64,000 bases of DNA from Pipra filicauda. Lineage: Eukaryota > Chordata > Aves > Passeriformes > Pipridae. Where the stretch lies: contig NW_024104504.1 of assembly GCF_003945595.2 (NCBI RefSeq), positions 620,001 through 684,000 of the forward strand, read 5' to 3'. The translations under genes were made by a program, and so were the position numbers. The notes under the pieces were generated by a model, which was not told the DNA's origin, made no database searches, and saw nothing but the letters and a program-made list of their open reading frames with translations. Shown here piece by piece: positions 24,130 to 35,420 of the stretch; position 1 is the stretch's first letter, and each line of letters opens with the position of its first letter.

Positions 24130-24540
24130 TGTAAGAGTGGAAAGATACCATCACCCTTGGATCCACCGACAAGACTTGATTGTTGCAATTTTGATGTCAC
24201 TGGCACGATAAAAAGCACTATCCCAGAGCGCAACACTGCCTCCGCAGGGTCTACTTTTATTGGTTTTCTCCCTTATCTGGCTCAAAATCCAGAACCTCCA
24301 GTGGTGTGTGCTCATCTCTGTCTCATGCAGATCAGAGGTTTCACCATCACACATCTAAAAACTGTCCTCCTCCCCCTTGGCCAGGCGGGTGTAAACTTGG
24401 TCCAGAAAAGCACTCTGCCACCTCCCCAAATGGCCAATTGTTTTAAGTCATTAACCATTAATATTACAGTCTCTCACAACCATGATAATAGCTTCAAAGT
24501 TTTCTTTGAAACTTAGTCTAAACATTACTCCGAAAATCAC
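24130..24540. other. Unclassified segment, possibly an old LTR
   Basis: Composition changes sharply at 24130. The segment begins with TG directly after a purine tract, and it has several CpGs and C-rich stretches that its surroundings lack. On the minus strand there is an AATAAA (ccaataaaag, about 24254-24263); on the plus strand there is a TATA-like gataaaaag (about 24207-24215). These features are compatible with a degraded LTR, but I find no matching CA end, no target-site duplication and no family I can name. A 119-codon frame on the plus strand uses a non-ATG start and looks meaningless. Confidence 0.3.
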
Positions 24541-24699
24541 AGTCAGTGAGAAAAAAAATATTTAGACATAATGTAAGACATGAATTTGACTTGCAGACAT
24601 GTGAATGTAAGCTACATTTAGCCTAACAACAGAAAATAACACACCTGATGACATTTACTAATGTGAAAAAACAAGAGACATTCAACAAACTGCCATTCA

Positions 24700-25565
24700 G
24701 TGACACAGACACTTCCACAGGCAGTGGAATAGTGGACAGGTATCCCGGGAAGAGTATTTGGATGTTGCTCGATTGTGTAGGAAAGGGGTTGGGAAATACA
24801 ACTGGAGCTGAAATTGGCAAGGGACGCAAAGAATAATAAAGGCTTCGACAGTACATCAGCCAGAAAAGGAAGGTCAAAGGAAGCATTTATCCAACAGATG
24901 AACACAGTTGGCAAACTGGAAACAATGGACAAGTAGAAGGCTGAGCTACTTGACAACTGCTTTCCCTTAGTCTTCCTGGCAATCTCTCTTCCCACACCAC
25001 TTGAATGGACAGAAAGCAGGATGGGGACTGGGAGACCAAAGAACCTGTTACAGAAAATCAGCTTCCTGAGGAACCTGAATACACAGAAGTCTGTGGGAGA
25101 CAATGAGATGCACCCCAGACTTTTGAGGGAATTGACTGATGTAGTTGCCAAGGCACTCTCCATGATATTAGAAATGTCATGGCAGTCAGGCGAAGTCCCA
25201 AGTAACTGTAAAAAGGGAAAAACTGCACCCATGTTTACAAAAGTTAAAAAGGAGGACCCTGAGAACTATCAGCCTGTCAGCCTGAGCTTTGTGCCTGGAA
25301 AGATCATGGAACAGAATCTCCTAGAAGCTATGCTAAGGCACATGGAAAACAGGGAGGTGATTCAAGACAGCCAGCATGGTTTCACCAAGGGCAAGTCCTG
25401 TCTAACAGACCTAGTCTTCTATGATGGAGTGACTACATCTGTGGACAAGGGAAAAGCTATGAATATTATCTGTCTGAACTTCTGTAAGGCCTTTGACACA
25501 GTCCCTCACAACATCTTTCTCTCTAAATTGAAGATATATGGACTCAATAGGTCTATGGGACTATT
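24700..25565 (+). mobile_element. CR1 LINE, ORF2 reverse transcriptase region
   Basis: The sequence from about 24725 translates, with frameshifts, to the CR1 linker between endonuclease and RT. Recognisable pieces are a WNSGQVSREEYLDVARLCRK-like start, then a LARDAK-like and a KRKVK-like stretch. From about 25075 it becomes a continuous RT reading. The 3' part of the element is missing: similarity ends near 25560, where LTR sequence begins. Confidence 0.92.
25021..25565 (+). pseudogene. CR1 ORF2 reverse transcriptase remnant, catalytic Asp lost
   Basis: The open frame covers the fingers and part of the palm of a CR1 reverse transcriptase. It shows the [12 protein letters not shown] region, then NYQPVSL, then VPGKIMEQ, then [14 protein letters not shown], then palm motif A. 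In motif A the usual LDFSKAFD reads LNFCKAFD: codon 153 (25477-25479) is AAC, so the first catalytic aspartate is replaced by Asn. The later motif with the two Asp residues (ADD) is absent because the element is cut off. The frame runs on to 25650 only because it reads through into the neighbouring LTR. It is not a host gene. Confidence 0.88.
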
Positions 25566-25569
25566 GTCT

Positions 25570-25828
25570 TCACAAGTCGCTGTCACATGTGATGGGACCC
25601 TGCTTTCCTGCAGATGGTTGAAAACACCGTCTGCCCATGGCAAGTGGTGAATGAACTCCTTGTATTGCTTTGCTTGCAGCACAGCTTTTGCTTTACCTCT
25701 TAAACTGTCTTTATCTCAACCCACAAGTTTTCTCACTTTTACTCTTCTGATTCCCTCCCCTATCCCACCACAGGGAAAGTGAACAAGTGACTGAGTGGGG
25801 CTTAGTTGCCAGCTGGGTTAATGCACAA
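25570..25828 (+). mobile_element. Endogenous retrovirus LTR, 3' part
   Basis: This matches the 3' portion of a common avian LTR type as I remember it. Features are a gatgggaccctgctttcctg block, gcccatggcaagtggtgaatg, a ttaaactgtctttatctcaa segment that resembles a degenerate polyadenylation region, and a final gcttagttgcc...gggttaa. The upstream U3 part is missing and the left edge joins CR1 sequence directly. No retroviral coding region is present. The exact family name cannot be given without a search. Confidence 0.75.
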
Positions 25829-28800
25829 TAGGTAAACAAAGGTAGTTAAGAGGAAGCAGATCTTAGTTTGCAAAATGCTCCACAGAAGAATATAACACCC
25901 GAAACAACAAGTAATCTCTCCTTCCATGCTTGGACAACCTCCAATTTCAAAGCAATTCCTTTAATTGCTTTTGGTTCAAAGTCAGATGACAGATCAAGCA
26001 AATTGAAAAGTTGTCCTTGAATCTTACTCTTTATCCACATCCTGTGCCAAGCCCCAAACAAATGGATCAAACATGAGATTCAGTACACCTGAAACGGGAT
26101 CTAAAGATGAAGGAATGTTTGAGTCCCTGAATTAATTTATTTGACATGGCAGAGGTGGCCAAAAATGAACAAAAGGGCGGTAAGAGTATCGCATTTTCTG
26201 GGACCTAAATGGATGTCAGCTAATTTACTCTAAGCTTCCAGAAGTATCTGATGCTGATTATTTAGTTCATTATCCTACCCTTCCATGAAGGAGTTAAATA
26301 TATCAGGTTGGTTGGTTTTGCTGTGACACCCTCTATGCAGCTCATACATTTTTTACAGATTTTTTTTCTTCAAGAAAGAGCAGGTTGATAAATCTGTTGT
26401 AAATTCATTCTGTACAACTGATGTAAGAGTTTAAGTCTTGCACATGAAAACTTGTATGAAAATTGGTCATTTATTCCTTTCCTTCAGAATTACAGATTTT
26501 GATCCAGAAGTTTTACTCTCCTATGTCATCTTCATTATATAGCTACAAAAAAAAAAATCTATCCTTACAAATCATGAGAAAAAAGAGAGACTTCTGAGAA
26601 GGCCTTTCCACTTTATGGAAAAGAGTCGTGCGTAAGCTTGAAAACCTAATTTCATTATTTTTTAATCTTCAGGTGGAGTTAAAAATGAAATAAAAATCAA
26701 TCTTAGTGCTGTACTACAGAATGAGGTTTGACCTTGCAATTCATCTGTACCTACTGTGCTTATGAGTTACAGCTGCCCATCTTTCTTCAGGCATAATTTG
26801 ACATTTTACAAAATCGTGGTAAAGCTTCCATGGATTTCATTCTGGGGTTCAATAACTGTTTCAAAGAGCCTAGGCAGTGGTCCATCTTTTGACATACGCT
26901 GCTGGTGTTTGTAAACCTAACATCATTAATGCTTGCAGTGCAGAATGCATTTATGTGGGGTGCTGAGCTGTATTTTGGTTTCACAATAAACTAATTTATA
27001 TTTTCCTAACAGAAGCAAAGACAACAGAATCTTTGTGGATTACACAGCATGACCTGTATAAATAGAATAAGAAGCTGGTTCCAAGGGAAAGAATCATGAA
27101 GTATTACACATTAAAAAATATCTCCAGAATTGCAAGCTGTGCAACCTAAGACTCATCACACAAGATGGGAAAAATTGCCATTGACCTAACAGAAGTTGTA
27201 CATAATCTGCAGATAGCTATTTCAGGTCTTCTGAATGTCACAATATTAGGATAAAGATTTGGGGCAGGATCATGCATTTTGTAATTTTCAATCAGTTCAA
27301 AGTCCCAATCCAGTCACTACAACAAAAGTGTAAAACAATCTTTAGAATGATTATTTATTTGTTTATTTCAACTTGTCAATTTTATTTCGAAATCACTATA
27401 CTTCTTATAGAAGAACTAAATGCTTGGAGGGAATTATGTTCATTGCAGAGATCTCAAGCTCTTTAATAATAATAATAAACAAAATTACACTTGTTTCTCT
27501 CTCAACTTTTTGTTTTCTTTTGTTCAAAAGATTCCTAGTGCCATGTTTCCACGTATTTAAGCAGCATTACAAAGAAATATGTAATCTAACAAAAGAGAAA
27601 CTTGCTTCTAAATATGCCTTAGATCACTGCAAAGACCCATAAAGGACACTGGGTGTTTATGTACCCCCTTTCAGGGCAGATTTTATGAAGAAGTTGCACA
27701 CCTAAATTTGCAAGTGTGTGCTGGGACAGGCAGACTGGAGCTGCCAGGCATGAAGGAGAACAGCTAGGCCAATCAATAGGAAACACCCAATAGATGCATC
27801 TTTCTCTCCTGGACCAGATTATACCATCATTCTGGAGCTAAATATCTCTGTGAAATTACCATTAAAACTTAATTAATTTCTCCTTTAATTTTTGTGAAAA
27901 AAAGGTTTTTTTCCTTTTCCTTTTATAAATATTAAAATTTATTACTGGATTCTACACTCATCTTTTAAGTCTGCTTTTGCATAATCATCTTTGGGCAGAT
28001 AACAGTATTGGAACTGAACCCAGAAAATGAAGAGCACGCACATATCAGTATGTGCCACTAAAATATGCCACTAAACCATGATTCCTCATGTTTCAGCTCT
28101 CTCTCTTTTCCTACATCCCAAATCTTGTGTTCCCTGCCATATAGAAACTGCACTAGCTTCAAGGAAAGCCACTAAATGTCTGTGATGTCAGATTAATTTC
28201 CCAGCACTATTTCACTGAATAAATGCAGTATGTTCAAAATGTTAATTCTTCACATACAAAGTAACAGGATGCACGCTATGATCATGCTCCTGCCTGGACA
28301 GACCTCTGCTCTGTCTCAACAGAGCCCTGTGTCAGAGCCCTGTATTGCAGATTGGCTCTTCATCTGGTCCACTTCCAAGCAATAAGACAATGACGGCTGG
28401 TACTTCACCCTGTACTTCACAGCTACTCATTCCTAAAATCCTCTTCCCTTTGTGCCTAAGCACATCTGGAATTCAGAGTTTGACACCAAAATGTCTATTT
28501 CAGCCAATTTGGGTGTTTCCCCTGTGCATCCACATTGACAGATTATTGCATATATAAACTTTACCTGAAAAACCTTAGGTACTGACAGACTCTCCAGCAT
28601 CAAAGCTATAAACTAATTTGTTTTGTTTTGCCTTTGAATTGCCTTCTACAGTTTAGATGTTAACCTGTTTAAATGCCAATCTATGTCTGGGAATTTGCTC
28701 TCTCACTGTTTCTATTTTTAGGTGTACTTCCATCCTCTGGCGAAAGACAAATTCTCATTCCAAGTATTTATTATTTTGATAAATATAAACAGCTTTCTGC

Positions 28801-30125
28801 TTACATGAATTCTATTATCATAAGAAATTAAAAAAAAAATGAAGAAGATAACAGGGTGGTTAAGAAAAAAAACAAAGAAATTAACCTGGCTACCTGAAGA
28901 AGACACCCCAAAGGAAATTTAGGGGAGAAATCCCATGGGTCAACTTGAGATTTGTTATAATCATAAAAACAAACAACTAAAAAACCAAATCCCAACTCCA
29001 AAACTCAAAGAAACACTTCTTGCTGATACTGTACTTAATTTCAGTTGTCAACTTCTTTGACAACAATATGGAAAAGTCATGGTCAACTATAATCACAGAT
29101 AACAATGAAAATTTAAATATTAATATAATTAACTTCTTAAGCTTTCTTTAGTTAACTTTGGCATACTTTTCTAAAACAGAGGGTCACTGGCAGTTTTTAG
29201 GTCACTGTTTGAGAACCATACTATGGCCTTATGTTCTGGAATTAATACTGAGGTAGTATTTAAAGTACAGTAAGAGATACAGAAAAGTGATCTAATTTAC
29301 TGCTCCTGACTTTCTATTAAACTCCAACCTTACAGTGAATAATAGCATGTAAAAGCAATCTCCGCTTGCTTAACGAGTGTCTAGCAAAAAAAAGGAATTT
29401 TAGGTAAAAAAGGGAAGGTTTCAGTTTTTCAGTTCCCATTTCGCCTTGAAAATATTCTAATGTGCTGGAAGGGCTTAAATGGTTTCTCTCTATAGACAGA
29501 ACTTAGGCCACTAAACTCAAAACTAATTTTGTATTGACTTTAATCAGAGAAAGATCAAAGTCCTACTGTTCCTTCAGACCTTTCAGCAGGACAGATTCAG
29601 CCAACTAGAATAAAATAAAAGCACAGCATAAGAGGTTCCCCAAAAGAGCCTTCAACCTTAGCCAGAACTGCAGTGGAACAGCAGCAGTTTGCTGCAATGT
29701 TTGCTTTTCCCATTTCCTAAGACATGGCTCCAATGAGTATTGTACACTACATTTGCCACAGGACTTCATGCAAGTAGTGAAGGAACTTTGATATGAGCAG
29801 GCACTCATTGCTCCCTCCTCTCTGCATCATGGTCTCTAATTTTTGTCCCTCTAACCTTTGATTTCTGTCACTGTAATACTATCAAATTGTTTACAGTGCC
29901 TGGTTTTCAGTTCCATGGACACCTGGAGGCTGGATTTACATGGTAAAATGGATATGGGCACTGTAAGGCTCACAGAAAATCTCTGTTCTATTATCGGGTC
30001 AGTTGTGACTCTCCGAGACACTTCACTCACTTTACTAACTGATCTCTGCATACTACTTTTTACATGAGTAATAATATATATAACAATAACGCATTCACGC
30101 GGCTATATGTAGATAACATTACAGT
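25829..30125. other. Gene-free AT-rich unique sequence
   Basis: No gene, RNA gene or classified transposon is recognised. Open frames are short, with no known domains. Confidence 0.6.
30121..30125. repeat. Possible target-site duplication, left copy
   Basis: acagt, compared with acaat at 30688-30692 on the other side of the solo LTR; four of five bases match. Confidence 0.5.
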
Positions 30126-30687
30126 TGAGGACTGTCTTTTGGTTGGGTTAAGGGAACTTCCCAATCAGAAGGCACTTCCCAGTGCCCAGAAGGCACTGTG
30201 GCAGGAACGCTCCCATCGCCAGAGACTGTCACTGCTGGGATCGAAGGTCCTTCACAGCGGGGGCTCCAGTGACTCGACCCTTGACTTCCCCACATGCCCC
30301 ACTCACACAGTCAGACCAGGTTTCCTTATCGATTCGGCCCCAGGTTTCCCATGGCAGAGTCTCAGATGTCTTGTTCCATAAAGCCATTCATTCATGGCGC
30401 AGTAACACAGAAACAGCCCGAGCTGGTGCCTCCAAAGAGGGACCCTGAACAAAGGACACCCCGGGCTTTTATACCCTCACACTCCAAGCATGGGAACGCC
30501 TGGGGCCCTCAGGTCCTGCTGTGTCTCTGAGTGTCCCGTCCCCAGCCGACTACACAGGTCGCTGTTCCCTCTGTTATGCAAAGGGTCGGCAGTTCTCTGC
30601 CTCTTGCCTGGGGCTCCCACCCAGAGCTCAACCTACATCTGGCACTGCACCTGCACACCGAGCTACCTGCACTAAATGTATTCCTCA
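30126..30687 (-). mobile_element. Solo LTR of an endogenous retrovirus
   Basis: A 562-bp block is far richer in G, C and CpG than its surroundings. It starts with TG and ends with CA, with 6-bp terminal inverted repeats (tgagga/tcctca). On the minus strand there is a good TATA box, ggtataaaag (30475 to 30466), which puts U3 on the right and R/U5 on the left. Flanking 5-bp direct repeats match at four of five bases, which suits an LTR left by recombination between two LTRs. No canonical AATAAA is seen downstream of the TATA box, and no gag, pol or env sequence adjoins. The retained CpGs suggest it is not very old. Several open frames inside are chance products of the GC content. Confidence 0.8.
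30466..30475 (-). promoter_or_regulatory. TATA box of the solo LTR
   Basis: ggtataaaag on the minus strand, in the middle of the LTR where the U3 promoter is expected. Transcription would start roughly 25-30 bases further left and run leftward. Present activity is unknown. Confidence 0.6.
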
Positions 30688-30692
30688 ACAAT

Positions 30693-33600
30693 TCTCATGG
30701 GTTTTATGTTTATATATATTCTATACATATGTTTATATGTATATTTATATTATTTAAATCCTTACTAAGATGGGAGAGGGAAATTTACATCATGTTACTT
30801 TATCTGTCCTAATTTCATTGCTAGCATTCAGTTTAACTGCCATATTAATTCATCAAGAAGATTTTAAATATTTTAAAACACAAAAAAGTAAAAAAATTAT
30901 GTGGAAAACAGGAACTGACCCACGTTAATTTTGTATGCTGGGAATATGAATAATACATTTTTGTATTTATCCTTTTGTGTTGTATAAATTCATCTTTGGC
31001 CTTTTACTTTCCACCAATGATATGACTTAATCAATAGCCTCGTTTAAATCAGCAGCAGTGAAGGGCATCAGAGGAACAGGCATAACAGCTGTAAGCTTGT
31101 CAGATATTGTTAAATATCTATTTTTGCTGTATTTTTTAATTTGATATTTCTATCTTTGTAAAATTACAGTATAAGATAACAAGCAATGCTCTGTTAAGCA
31201 TACTAATTCTCCCCTCCCAGTATAAAAGCTTCATAGAACAATGTTATGTGATATGGCAAAAGGTTGGAGAATGAGGAATAAGTAAAACAGAAAAACTAAA
31301 CCTAGATGTCAGTTTGGCATGCAATCAAAGCTGTCGACTTCTAACTACTGCAGCTGCCTAGACTTTGGTTAACTTCTCATTGATTTCCCCAAATAGGATT
31401 TCATCTAAAGCACCAAATTAAAAACTGAGGCTGAGGGACCGTTCTATAAATTGTAAAGTGTACAAATGAATGGCTAGCCAATATACTTGGCAGCTTTCAT
31501 CTTTATAAAGCCTCTGATTCTGAACCTAACAGAAGCTGGTAGAGGTCAGGTTGGGTTTTGGGAAGAGGAGAAACAGAGAGAGTATGAAGCAAAATGTAAT
31601 GATTTTTTTTACCTATTGTTAAGGAAGTATTTAGGCAGGTATTAATGGATGTTCTGTTTCTGACAATGGAAAGGTAAAATAAAAAACCGCTGAGTGAAGA
31701 TCATCTGAAGAAGAAAAACAAAGAAAAAAACCACACAAACAAAATAAAAATAATAAAAAACCTCTCTAAGCCAAAATTAACAACCCACTCTTGTAATAAA
31801 TCCGTGATCTGCAGTACACTGTAATGCTGAAGAACATACAGTAACAGCCATTTCACTTTGTGCTATTTCCTGATTGCTACATTCACATACCCAAGCATAT
31901 ATACCCAATCTTTTAAAGGAAGGCCTACGATGTGAGGGTTTACAGTGGTGCAATATATAAGGAATATGACTACTTGAAACAGCACTGTATTAAACCCAGA
32001 AAATTGATTTCAAAGACTCAGCACTGTTGAAACATTTCAGAATAAAATACTTTCCATTTCTTTTCTACAAAAGATCAGTGACTGCTTATCCACTTTATCC
32101 CTATCCTTGAAGCGTCATTAATCCTAAATCAGAAACAATTAGTCTGATACATATTGTATGCAAAAAAATTGAAAACTCTTTCTTATTCATATTTTCGACA
32201 CTCAGAGGCTACTAAAGGCACTACAAATGTTTTATCCCACTCTGCTCAAATCAGGTGAATCATCACAAATGAGAAAAACTTTTTAAAGGTCTTAAGTAAT
32301 GTCTATGTATCTCACCCTGATGAAGGGAATAGTAGCAAACCTTTTACCCAGAATTTCTACTGATGAGAAGAATCACTGGCACATACTTGGCCAACTTCCA
32401 GTTCAGTCACATAGAGTGGTAAAATCCATAAGCGTTATGAAGGTCAGTGGCAGATGTCTGCTTACTTCAATGAAGATAAAGTATCCTTATCTATGGTTCT
32501 TCAGTCATTGACAAAAACGGTGTTGAATTACATTTTATATATCTCCTCTGTTTATCCCTACAAGACTCTTGTGAGTCTATACTGACATTTAATGTCCCTA
32601 TTCAATATCTGCATTTGAAACCTTATAAAATTCTGCCCTCAGTGACAACCATGTGGGCTCTTTTTTTACAGGTCTGAGAACATAATCTGATGTCACATGG
32701 CACAAAAAAAGATACACAAATACTACAGGCAATCCATACACCACTTCAACCTCTGTGAGTAGAGTTTTCCCAAGGTTCTTTAAGAAATTCTCTGGATACG
32801 ATTCGGAAAAAACAACGACAAAAACCCAAACCACACACCAAAAAAAAAACAACCAACAAACAAAACAAACAGTATGAATGTCAAGGGTGTGTTGCAACTT
32901 CAGGTTCAGACACTCAAAGTTAGGTATCCATAATATAAATATTTAAGCTCCAGTTTCAGGCAGTGAAGTACTAAGGCTTCAATATATTGTCTAAACATGG
33001 GGTGGGTTAACATTTAAGATGCTATAAAGCATCCTGCATGTTCTCTAATAAAGAGAGTATTTAGAAGCATTTGAGGCAGGATACTTAAACAACATCTCAG
33101 GTAAAAATCAACAGAAAAAAAAAAAAAACAGAAAAAAACCCTATTATTTTTGTAACACATAATCTTCAGTCAAAGGAAATGCACCTTCCCCCCCCCCCAA
33201 AAAAAAGATTAAAATTGATATTATCATCAGTGACACTTGTAGTCTATTTTAATCCTACTTCACCTTTGCATTTAACACTAGATCATAAAACCTCTGAATT
33301 ATAGAACATAATGTTCTTTTTAATTCTCTCTTTCTCCACAGAAAAATACAACTGAAAGCATTTCCTTCAGCATGGAAAGTAAATTTATTTTAGTAGGCAA
33401 AGGACAGGTGAAGAAAACTTGTGAAGTATTCTCATGAATACTTTCTTGTCTCTCCCACCTACATAAGCAGTGGTTTAAGAAAACAAAATAGCACAAACAG
33501 TGATATAAAACCAGGAATATCCAAGAGACTTCTCATATAAATAGAGTATCAAAAAACCTCATATAGACAACCTTTGTGGCACTCCCCCTTACCAGAAAAG

Positions 33601-34429
33601 ATTGTCATCTTGAAACATGAAATAATAGCTATATCTTCCTTAAAATATTCAAATACATGAAAATTATCTTCTTCTTTTCCCCCAAGAAAAATAACTTTTA
33701 AAGAAAATAAATCTGTGGGAGTATGCAAAAATGTCTTTTTTGATAACACAATTCAGTACTACATTTCAAATATGTTTAGAATACTATATGCTGATGATTT
33801 TTAAAATTTATTTCATATATGATTAGAGTTCTAGAAGAAAAGAACATTAACACTGTACCTCTTTAACTCTTTTGTTTTGAACCCCTATACAGGACCAGCC
33901 TTTTCAAAACATTTCAACACCTTCTTTACAGGAAGAATAAATCATCAGCATCAAATTGGCCAGGCATATGTATGACTGTTTTTTTGTTTCTCATTTCAAT
34001 GATGTTCAAAAAAACAAAAACATATTGTATCATTTGAAAAATCAGACTGAAAGATACGAGTGCCAGCAAAGCATGTAGGAGATAAAAAGCTGAGGGCAAT
34101 ATGACAAATCAAAAAGATAATTATTCAGTATTTTAAGAAGTTTCTTACATTCTCTTCTTTCTCCTGCTGTGCACAAATGCAGAACAATATACATAAAGCG
34201 TCTGTTCCCTTGATGAACTTGCATACAGTATTTAAGCATGGGTAGACACTAAATATGTGCATAGATATTTTGTATACACACGTTAAACATATATGCCAAT
34301 GTATTTGCACTGGAACAGGTGACCAACCGTATCAGAGTGGGTGCAGTGATAAGTGTCTGATAAAGACTGATTGATCAAGAAGAGGAAATTAAGTCTCCTT
34401 TAGAAAACTGGGGGTTTGAATGGATGGAC
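30693..34429. other. Gene-free AT-rich unique sequence
   Basis: No gene is recognised. It has A-rich low-complexity runs (31698-31762, 32815-32871, 33115-33139) and a C11-A8 run at 33188-33206. Confidence 0.6.
33188..33206. repeat. Homopolymer pair C11-A8
   Basis: Eleven C followed by eight A; likely length-variable and a sequencing-error risk. Confidence 0.85.
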
Positions 34430-35070
34430 TCCCAGGTGCCTGGAAAAATTGCTTGGACTTCCAGTTTCAAATGGTTCCAATGGGCAGCTTGTTTATAGGG
34501 GTGGATAATGCAGCCAGTGATGCCTTTGCAGCTGATGCCTTTATTAATAAGCTGGATCACGAGGCAGAAGGCATCCTTTGTAACTTTACAGATGACACCA
34601 AGCTGGGGCAAGCACTCTGCATGCTGGAAGTCTGGGCTTCTATTCAGAGGGAGTTGACAAGCTGGATAAATTGGCAACAGGTACATCAAGTGCAGCAATG
34701 GCAAACAGAGCCCTGGCATAGGAGGGAATAACCCCATGCAGCAAGGCAGGCTGGGGGCCAATTAGACAGAAACCAGCTTTGCAGCAAAATACCTGTTGAT
34801 CCTGGTGAACAACCATTTCAGCATGAGTCAGTAGTGTGTCTTTAAACAAAGAACAAATCGCAACAGTAAAAATGCATCTAGAAAGCTATAGGAGTCAGTA
34901 ATTCTTTTCTGTTCAGCGTGTCAGTCTCTTTTCCCAAGCAACAAAATATAGGACAAGAGTAAATGGCCTCCAGTTGCTCTAGTGGAGATTTAGATTGCAT
35001 ATTAGTAAAAACTTCATCACCAAGTCCAGCAAAGGGTCAGGAAGCTGGTCAGAAGATCAGAAAGTATGAA
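34430..35070 (+). mobile_element. CR1 LINE, RT C-terminal part to 3' region, degraded
   Basis: The plus-strand reading at about 34530-34670 contains the CR1 palm motif C region: FINKLDHEAEG, then NFTDDTKLGQ (usual form FADDTKLGG), then an IQRELTSW-like helix. The two catalytic Asp residues are kept. After this the frame is broken, but CR1 similarity continues at nucleotide level through gggaataaccccatgcagc and the ATAGGACAAGAG block to about 35020. It lacks the terminal attctatga repeat. Left and right edges are approximate. Confidence 0.85.
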
Positions 35071-35129
35071 GATGGCCTATGAGAACTGCATGTACTCACT
35101 GGCAAGATCCAAAAGTTATTGCAGTTTTA

Positions 35130-35420
35130 ACCACTTAACAGAAAGGTCTGGAGAATATGGAGCCAAACTCTCTTTGCACAGTGACGGGATGAGAAGCAAC
35201 AGATACAAGTTGCAACAAGGAAAATGCTAATTTGGTATGAAGGAAAAAATTTCCCAAGTAGAACAGGCTGCCCAGCAAGTCTGTGGCAAGCTTTAGAGAT
35301 ATTCCTTGACAGGACAAGGCCCTGAACGACCTGATTTAAATTATCACTCTTTGGACAGGATGTTGTATCAACTGACCTCTGGAGGTCCCTTCCATCTTAG
35401 ATTGCTTCATGATGATAGAA
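35130..35420 (+). mobile_element. CR1 LINE, 3' end of a different subfamily
   Basis: It begins in the ggagaatatggagccaaactc block. It continues through a GAACAGGCTGCCCAG segment, a TTTAGAGATATTC segment, and the ctctggaggtcccttccat motif that marks many CR1 3' ends. It ends near catgatgata. The 3' sequence (CTGGAGGTCCCTTCC) differs from the TCTTTTCCAACCT type at 4.1 and 19.9 kb, so it belongs to another CR1 subfamily. It lies just downstream of another CR1 in the same orientation. Confidence 0.88.

Noticed and set aside
24618..25232. 204-codon minus-strand open frame, the second longest in the window
   Set aside because: It lies antisense to CR1 ORF2, whose plus-strand reading is recognisable.
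30064..30812. Cluster of overlapping open frames on both strands
   Set aside because: Most of the span is the GC-rich solo LTR, where stop codons are rarer. The frames overlap in several phases and show no protein family.
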